A stretch of 64,000 nucleotides of DNA, taken from assembly GCA_029945375.1 (NCBI GenBank), contig CM057061.1, positions 1,550,001 through 1,614,000 on the forward strand. The letters run 5' to 3'. Positions 57,834 through 64,000 of this stretch are shown piece after piece. The notes under the pieces are model-generated. The model saw only the letters and a program-made list of their open reading frames with translations. It did no database searches and was not told where the DNA came from. The DNA is from Agaricus subrufescens. Lineage: Eukaryota; Basidiomycota; Agaricomycetes; Agaricales; Agaricaceae. The translations under genes and the position numbers were made by a program. Position 1 is the stretch's first letter; each line of letters starts with the position of its first letter.

Positions 57834-58742
57834 TTAATCATCCCTAACAACGATTGGGTCATGAAAAGAATCACCACTACCCCCCCTGAAGAATTTGAAA
57901 ATCTTGCGAAGCGGCTCGACAACGTTGAACTCGATTGCGTCGCGCTTCCGCTTTTTCCCCTCAACCATTTGGATGGTTTGGACACCTTGGTCAGTGTATA
58001 AACGTGGCTGAACTGGGGATAAGTCGGGTGGGGGAACCTGAGGTGGCAAAGTAGTTGTGGGTTGACCTTGGTGCCAGCCGTCGCGACACAACTCATCTTC
58101 AAACATCAGATCGACGGGATCGTCCAGCTTTCTGATGAGCATGCTGAGCCCAGGGCAGTCACAGTTCTGGATACCCCTTTCCTTCACGATCAGGTAATTA
58201 TCAGGGGAATATTGACGCCAGAATGCGGTAGGAGGTAGGTCAACAAAACCACCCTTCATTGGATCGAATACCTTCAGAGGGTGCATGATGATTCGGGTTT
58301 GATCAAGAAAGGTGAAGCTGTTCAAAGGGCTAAAAAACCCGTTGTTTGAAGGTATGTCGAAATAACAGGGAAGTTCGCCTGCCTAGTATAATAAGCATAT
58401 GAATCAGCAGATAATCAAGGAGGTATGTACCTTTTCATATATATAGACTCTCCCAGGAATTGAGACATCTTCTGGGGAAGAGAATCTTTCGGTGGCAGGA
58501 GAGGAAGGGAGAGATGAATTTGGAAGGGATGATAAGTCAGCCTTCTCGGGGGGGGACCCCGGACGTTTGTGGGAAGCCAGAAGTTCAGCCACGTCGGGGA
58601 GATCAGAGGAAGAACTAAGAGAGAGGGAGAGGGAGACACTATCATCACTTGCGACTCCAGGTGATTCCATCTCGTCATCAGTAATGGCGAGAAGAGTATT
58701 CTCGACCCAAATGACTGAGTCACAGCAAACGGGAGGTGCCAT
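57834..58742 (-). CDS. KDZ2 hypothetical protein
   Basis: Two-exon minus-strand gene starting M-A-P-P-V-C-C-D-S (ATG at 58742); the intron at about 58385-58430 has GT-AG borders and joins Y-I-Y-E-K to A-G-E-L-P-C-Y-F-D-I-P. N-terminal half acidic and Ser-rich (S-L-S-L-S-L-S-S-S-S-D), middle with F-L-D-Q-T-R-I-I-M-H-P-L-K, C-terminal part basic (K-K-R-K-R-D), ending I-V-V-R-D-D. About 285 aa. Not recognised. Confidence 0.6.
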
Positions 58743-59082
58743 TTTGTTTCTGAGGAGGATAAAATGCATTGTAGGGAGTAAGATCCCTAGTACCCGAGAC
58801 TTTTATTAAGGCCGATATTGTGTACGACCCAACAGGCATTTATTTTATTTTATTTTATTTATTTTATCTTTATTTTCAGACTAGCCAGCCTGCTGACCAT
58901 CGACCCTGCACCTAAATTTTTTTCATAATGATCAACAACAAATCTAGCTCTGAGCCTCAGCGATTGACAGTGAATCTAAGTCTAACTAAGTCTGTATATT
59001 ATGGAGTCAAACAAAAAATAAATACATGTGGCAGCGCTTTAGTACATTATATTAACTTACCTGTTGCATGAAGTTCAACTTC

Positions 59083-59829
59083 ATGTTTCACATCAAGTCA
59101 TCTCACAAGAGCATCACCAAACTTCAGAAGGAAAATGAAGTCAAAATTCACAAGTTCCTGCAAAAACAAGCAGGATCCCCCCCCCCATGGTTCACTCTGC
59201 CCAAAGCATTCATTAAGATTGAAAAGGCTATGTACTAGCCAGAATGATCTTTCTTTGGCTCACGCGGGAAAGTGGTTCTCCTTCGTAAGTTACTTATATC
59301 TTCTTTTGTCCTTTGCATAACCCCTACCTGTAGTGCAAGGCGTGTGATCGGATTTACTTCTCTGCACCATCTGTCAATGTCCATGACCTTGTCGAGAACA
59401 ACGCGGAATTTCGTGCTCTCATCGAGCATCGCCGGGCTCTGTTGCCAAAGCAGAGGCAAGCAAGTCAAAGCGCCAGTGTTACAGCACAAGCCACAGTGGA
59501 GAATGGTCCGGTTGCGAAGGTCTTCATTTTTTGGACTAAGGTACCCTTTCTTTCTCTCCATTATGTGATATCTTAATTTAATTTCATAGTCTGGGCAACC
59601 TCCCAATCTGATTCCCGTCCTATGTGATCGTATCAAGGCTATTCGACTGATGGATTATCGAGTATTGTTGGAAGAAAAAGGTATCATGTACGGCCAGCAA
59701 ATTGAAGTATTCAATGTTGCTGCCAAAGCATGGGAGCCCCTTGAATGGGATGCGGAATATTTGTGTGGTGAACAAAAAGATATAATAATGAAATATGCTG
59801 GGGTAGATGTAGCTAATTTTAGAATGTAG
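59083..59829 (+). CDS. Doubtful KDZ2 gene with a frame change
   Basis: A frame starting M-F-H-I-K-S-S-H-K-S runs to a stop near 59238 (K-A-M-Y-stop), but coding potential continues in another frame: S-L-A-H-A-G-K-W-F-S-F spliced to C-K-A-C-D-R-I-Y-F-S-A-P, then W-T-K spliced to S-G-Q-P-P-N-L and ending D-V-A-N-F-R-M at 59829. Two good introns (about 59284-59334 and 59540-59590) support real exons. The 5' part is probably frameshifted. The C-x2-C might bind zinc. Not recognised. Confidence 0.45.
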
Positions 59830-60588
59830 CATTCCTAAATTAGTAGTAGTAATTCGACTGTTAAACGTTTTGTGCAGCCAAAAGCGGGTCTTTCAAGATG
59901 TGGAATTTTTTGTTTTGTGGTGTCTGACGTTATTGCTTCGGTCTAATTTCTTGGCCTGAAGGACGAAGTGCTGCATGTCTTAAAATTTTTGAATCTACAT
60001 TGAATCAAGGTTCAGCGGGTCAGATTTGGAATGAACACGGACGACAAACCGAAGCCCGAAGATCTCTAGAACAATCAGATTTCTGAGACACGATGCGGGC
60101 AACCCAGTAAAATTTACTAGTCACGGTGGTCCCCATCTTCTAGCCAGTCTCCGAAGTGAAACACAGGGACCATTGGCGGCAGCAGGGTGCACTATCGGAT
60201 CCTCAGCTGTATATGGACAACTTAATGAAGATCCCAAGATTCATGGCCGTCTCTGACGTACATGAGTGAAAGATGGTGAACCATTAGCAGTAGTTTGGAC
60301 ATACTCGCTAGATCTCGGATACCAAAATTTGGAAAGCAACATAAGGGTACCTACGAAAACTGTCAGATCCTTGTCGATCTCTAGTATAGTAAGAGTCTAA
60401 AGCAGGAACAATTGGTGGCTGCTTTTTGTACTAGTTCTATGAGATAACATCATCGGCGGTTTTTCCGGGACTGACTCTTAAGTCTTATATCTCATACTGG
60501 ATTTCAAATTCGCCCATCCTTTTCTTGGACATCTGTGACCCAGGCTTTTACCCTCGACGCTTGTTTACTCTCTCAAACCTTCCTCACT
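59830..60588. other. KDZ2 interior, upstream of the homeodomain-like gene
   Basis: 760 bp with no frame worth reporting; presumably promoter of the gene at 60589. Confidence 0.45.
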
Positions 60589-62383
60589 ATGGGCAGAAAG
60601 AATTCTAACGGTTTGAAAGCCCTCACCAGGGCTGATAAAGCCGTACTCACAGAACTGCTGACTGAGTGTCTCGAGACGCGTATGGCTATTGACTCAATGT
60701 CAGGAACCTGCCCATGGGACACGATCACTACCTGGGTTGACACCATTGCGATTCCTCATTTTCACAAGACGCGTCCGACAACTCCACAGCAGAATGTGGT
60801 ATGTACCACTCTAGTTCAGATGTATTCCATGCTAACAACTTGGACTAGCAAATTCAGAACTGGTACAAGAACCAGTGCACTAAGCATCAGGTTACTGTTC
60901 GACGCAAAGCTGCAAAGCGGAGAGCCCCAACAGGTGAGTCTTGTGGAACTAGTACCTCCGACAAGCTTCCCAGTATCCGGCACCTCGTCATCAATGAATA
61001 CAAAGATGAAATTTCTATCTCAGCGAAGCAGATTGTACGCTGTGCATCCGAACCTCATATAGCGAAGTGGAATCAAGCAGTCACTGACAAAGTAGAAGCA
61101 CTATCCCCAACCGAACGTGCGGTCTTTCAAACCAGGGTTGACGAAGAAATTGCGAGGCGGGCAAGTCCTCCTACACGAGCGGAAATACTTGCGTGAGTAA
61201 TCAATTTTTATATTCACTTGTTCAATCTAAAGTTTCAAAGCTCGCAAGATGACTTGAGCAGCATGGCGATTGAAGCCGTTCGCCACCTTCTAGGATGGGA
61301 ACGAAAGCAATATGGTGACGCCATTGTATTCATTACACTGGCCTATCGGGATACCTCTAACCAAATAAAGGAAAAAAAGTGAGCCCTATGACCGCTAAAG
61401 AATTTTGCTAAGAGCTTCTCTAGGTTTTTTGTCAGCAATAATAAGGACTTCATTGCACACTGCTCTCCGTTCAACAAGCGTTACGACACCTACATGAGTG
61501 GCTACCTTGCGGTTGGGGCTGATTTAGCCCTCCCTAGTAAGCCAGAGGTTGTTATCCGGTGAACAACTACATTACTCACCAGTTTTTTCTAGTGCACGAT
61601 GTGTCAGCGGATGCATCTAACACCGATGGCACCCCTTTGACGCCAACGCTTGAGTGAGATGCTTCCCTTTTTTTATTGAGTGGCAACGTTAATCACGATT
61701 AATATAGAAAAGGAGCAACTGTCAATCAGGCCGCTATTACGTCAGCTGAGTCCACTCCTCTAGTTGAACACGTGGATCCCCAGGCACCTTGTGGAAGCGT
61801 CCCTCCCCCTTCTCCACGCTCTGAGTCATTTTCCATACCTGAGCCTGCTGCTCGCTCTGAGGCAATTACCCTGCCAGAGTCTATTCCCATTGACAAGCAC
61901 GCTCTATCCTCTGAACACGTGCTCGCTCCTATTTCCAACCCTGAGCCTGTTATCACCTCGGAGGAAGTACCTCTGCTGGAGCCCATCCCCACTCTTGGGC
62001 ATGCCCCCACTTCTGAACCAACACCTCTGCTAGAACCTCTCCCCGCCCTTGGACAAGCCTCTATCCCTAAGGACGTACCCACTCCTGACCTGGCACTTGC
62101 TCAGCTCAGTGACCCTACCCCGGACTCTAACCCTGAACACCACTCTTCCCTGACTATACCCATCAATCATCAGGATAATGGTGCCACGTCAACCCCACCA
62201 CCCTCACCATCAGATGCTCACACCAGCTCCTGTGGCTTATCTCATCCAGCAGGGACTCAGAAACCACGTCGGAAACATGGAGCATCGAGTGCACAACCTG
62301 TTCGAGCCTCAGCACGCTCTAAACGAGCACCGAAGAAAACAGGGACCCTTACTGATAAGAATCAGGTGGCTTGCACAAAGTGA
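60589..62383 (+). CDS. Homeodomain-like protein with long Pro/Glu-rich tail
   Basis: Starts M-G-R-K-N-S-N-G-L-K-A-L-T-R-A-D-K. After an intron at about 60799-60848 the recognition-helix-like V-Q-I-Q-N-W-Y-K-N-Q appears, followed by a basic R-R-K-A-A-K-R-R; it resembles helix 3 of homeodomains (W-F-x-N). The next exons carry H-L-L-G-W-E-R-K-Q-Y-G-D-A-I and F-I-A-H-C-S-P-F-N-K-R-Y. The last exon (from ~61710) is a ~220-residue tail of imperfect repeats of P-L-L-E-P-x-P-x-L-G-type and ends basic (R-A-S-A-R-S-K-R-A-P-K-K). Probably DNA binding; cargo of KDZ2. Exon joins 3' of 61200 are approximate. Confidence 0.6.
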
Positions 62384-62579
62384 GATTAAATATTATTGTC
62401 CGCAGTCATGGTCTTATCATTTTCACTATAGAGTCCCTATTAGTAAGCGGTGGGCCTATGTCTCAGAAGACAAAAATAGTCCCCAGCCACAGAAGAAGTC
62501 CCGCCATCATTGAGCAATATACCCTAACCTTTATCATCATAGTGCCGATTATAATACTTAGTAACTTAATTGATAAGTG

Positions 62580-63088
62580 TGATGTGAGCCCTTAAATCGT
62601 GATTATTCTAAAGACCCTCAGTCAATCAAACACGATAATCTTGACTATTCAATAACAAGTGTGATAATCGTGATTACCCGCCTAAACAGGAATTAGCAGG
62701 AAATCACGATTATCACACTCGCACCATCTCCCTTTATGTCATCAACAAATCTAGCTAATCACGATTATTTGTATGTATTACCCACTGCCCAGACAGCGGT
62801 AACCTCCCACCCTTAATCACGACTACCCTTTTAACATGATTATTCTGATGTATCCTACACAACCCCGGACCCAGTGCCAACTCATAATCACGATTAAATT
62901 AATCACGAATGTTTGTATGTATTTCCCACAGATTACGGAAACCTTAATCATTTTTAACACGATTATTCAAATCTTCCCTACACAGTCCCAAATGACTGAT
63001 AATACGATCAAATTAATCACGATTATCTGCATCTATCTAACAGTACCTATAAACCATGATATATACTCCTCTAGATAATCACGATAAT
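62580..63088. repeat. KDZ2 right subterminal palindromic repeats
   Basis: At least ten sites of the AATCACGATT / AATCGTGATT class, often as pairs (AATCACGATTAAATTAATC, ATAATCACGATAATCGCG), with spacers GTATGTATT and CCTACACA. Open frames across the region are artefacts. Confidence 0.8.
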
Positions 63089-63159
63089 CGCGATTACTAG
63101 TCGTTTATCGTGATTCGCGTCAGTTGACACTGGCGATTAATCGCGGTTAATGCTACCGA
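63089..63159 (-). repeat. KDZ2 right terminal inverted repeat
   Basis: Ends GGTTAATGCTACCGA; reverse complement of 47238-47308. Confidence 0.88.
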
Positions 63160-63168
63160 TGACAGGAT
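63160..63168 (+). repeat. KDZ2 target-site duplication, right copy
   Basis: TGACAGGAT, as at 47229-47237; NLR7 exon 3 continues immediately behind it. Confidence 0.88.
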
Positions 63169-64000
63169 ACCACCTGATGTGTACAAAACGACCAAGCGAA
63201 TTTTGGCATACATATCTCATCGAAATAAAATTGACCCTAAACAGCGCCTCAACTCCGCTCAGGCACTGTCCAATTTTCTTCGGCTCGACAGACAGACATT
63301 CTACGGGGCTGCACGTGGCCTTCACTCTGTGACAAGCATACCAGACCCAGAACATGTTCATCAAACCCAACTACAATTTTACCATACATCGTTCCAGGAT
63401 TTCCTTATCAATCCTAACTGATCTGGAAAATTCTGTATCAGCGAGCAAGACACTGTAGCAGATATTATGCATTTATGTCTTTACTGGTGTGAAGTTGATA
63501 CTGCTCTCTTCCATACTGACGATGGTATGTTTTATTTGAAAGCGATCTTTTGTGATAACTGCACTCACACCTTCCAGGGTGGAAATTCGATTATGGTCAC
63601 AAGCATGGTTCTCTGCCTGATTTAAGTTGGGCGTCAGGCGATAATCAATTGCCACTTTCTCGATCAATTACAAGTTTCTTTGAAGATAGCGTACTCGATT
63701 ATGTTTTCCCGCTGTGATGGGATTGTGTGGACCAAGACTTTCTTTCCCGGCTCTCTAATATTGATTTTAGATACTGGGCAGCTGGCTACATCCTCTACGT
63801 TGCCCTAATCTGTCGACTTGTGAGTTTTTTTCCACTGTCGTTTCTAGTTTCGATGTCACCTGTATACAGGACACTTCAACTTCAGTTGTGCGAGTAGAAC
63901 CATCGAGCCCTACGGACAAACAATTGCTAGAGTATTTGAAGATTGTGATAGTTGATGGGATCGCCAAACCTGCTCAGCTCCCTCTCAGACATGTACGTGT

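Larger units (their letters stand above)
47238..63159 (-). mobile_element. KDZ2: ~15.9 kb Kyakuja-Dileera-Zisupton DNA transposon
   Basis: Borders are fixed by the exact restoration of NLR7 exon 3 and by inverted repeats of ~70 bp (47238-47308 and 63089-63159) that include TAGCATTAACCGCGATTA, GTGTCAACT and AAACGACTAGTAAT. It carries on the minus strand a KDZ transposase (48611-51889), a Spt5-like NGN-KOW gene (51983-54441) and two unknown genes, and on the plus strand a homeodomain-like gene (60589-62383) and a doubtful gene. Both ends hold AATCACGATT-type palindromic subterminal repeats, and a 1.64 kb inverted repeat lies in the middle. The KDZ superfamily is known; this gene set is inferred here. 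Confidence 0.9.
45966..64000 (+). pseudogene. NLR7: NACHT gene broken by KDZ2 and nonsense codons
   Basis: Exons 45966-46062, 46116-46217, 46274-47237 continued at 63169-63524, 63578-63819, 63870-63992; the last exon lies beyond the window. Exon 3 is interrupted by KDZ2; joined without one copy of the 9-bp flank it is exactly 1320 bp (964 + 356), as in NLR1, 2, 3 and 6. Three further in-frame TGA codons are present at 46726-46728, about 63419 and about 63715, all at former Arg codons. Walker A GSAGTGKSAV and Walker B MVIILDGLDECEG survive. Exon 2 is the short form. Its promoter is cut off by the copia element. Clearly dead. Confidence 0.93.

Noticed and set aside
47643..62383. TET/JBP dioxygenase gene in KDZ2
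   Set aside because: KDZ elements are known to be linked with TET/JBP genes in mushrooms, so I looked for one, but no H-x-D...H...R dioxygenase pattern was convincing in either element.

Overview
The window looks like a stretch of the genome of a mushroom-forming basidiomycete (Agaricomycetes). Genes are cut by many short introns of about 35-60 bp. The NACHT proteins carry the basidiomycete hallmark HASFQDFL(L/I)DPxRSG. Two large DNA transposons encode transposases of the Kyakuja-Dileera-Zisupton (KDZ) type, and a young Ty1/copia element and the tail of another retroelement are present. It is a resistance-gene-like accessory region, not a housekeeping one.

The backbone is a head-to-tail cluster of seven paralogous NACHT-type STAND (NLR-like) genes, all on the + strand, here called NLR1 to NLR7 (starts at 1865, 19452, 23424, 29598, 32529, 35290 and 45966). 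Each has the same six-exon plan: a 97-115 bp exon 1 encoding a basic leader (M S x P x P S L V D R T K R W); exon 2 with 9-residue Gly/Asn/Ile repeats whose number differs between paralogs; a 1284-1326 bp exon 3 with the NACHT ATPase and winged-helix-like part; and three small exons with a shared C-terminal domain of about 200 residues that is not ANK, WD40 or TPR. NLR1, 2, 3 and 5 read through completely (721, 719, 717 and 705 aa by my splicing). NLR4 is open but has lost its P-loop, NLR6 has one in-frame stop, and NLR7 is a wreck. A short promoter motif (GTCACCRGCGCCT) lies 44-71 bp upstream of most starts.

Two giant KDZ elements interrupt the cluster. KDZ1 (4385-18751, 14.4 kb) sits 83 bp behind the NLR1 stop and is flanked by GGTATAACCG on both sides. 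It carries imperfect terminal inverted repeats of about 105 bp, large arrays of palindromic subterminal repeats, a 931-aa transposase-like protein and two unknown minus-strand genes. KDZ2 (47238-63159, 15.9 kb) sits inside exon 3 of NLR7, flanked by TGACAGGAT. Removing the element and one copy of the flank restores an exon of exactly 1320 bp, the length in NLR1, 2, 3 and 6. KDZ2 carries a CxC2-type KDZ transposase, a Spt5-like NGN-KOW protein, a homeodomain-like protein, three unknown genes and a 1.64 kb hairpin-forming inverted repeat.

A Ty1/copia element (38292-45919) with 421-bp LTRs, a 5-bp target duplication CCCTT and a half-tRNA(iMet) primer site is inserted 41-46 bp in front of the NLR7 start. 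Its 3' LTR is itself split by a 2251-bp non-autonomous DNA transposon (43316-45566). Between NLR3 and NLR4 lie an intact short-chain dehydrogenase gene with two microexons and a duplicated, broken copy fused to a NACHT fragment. The first 1.6 kb hold the tail of a further retroelement ending in a putative LTR. The cluster thus combines expanding receptor-like genes with heavy transposon load: four copies look functional and three are decaying.
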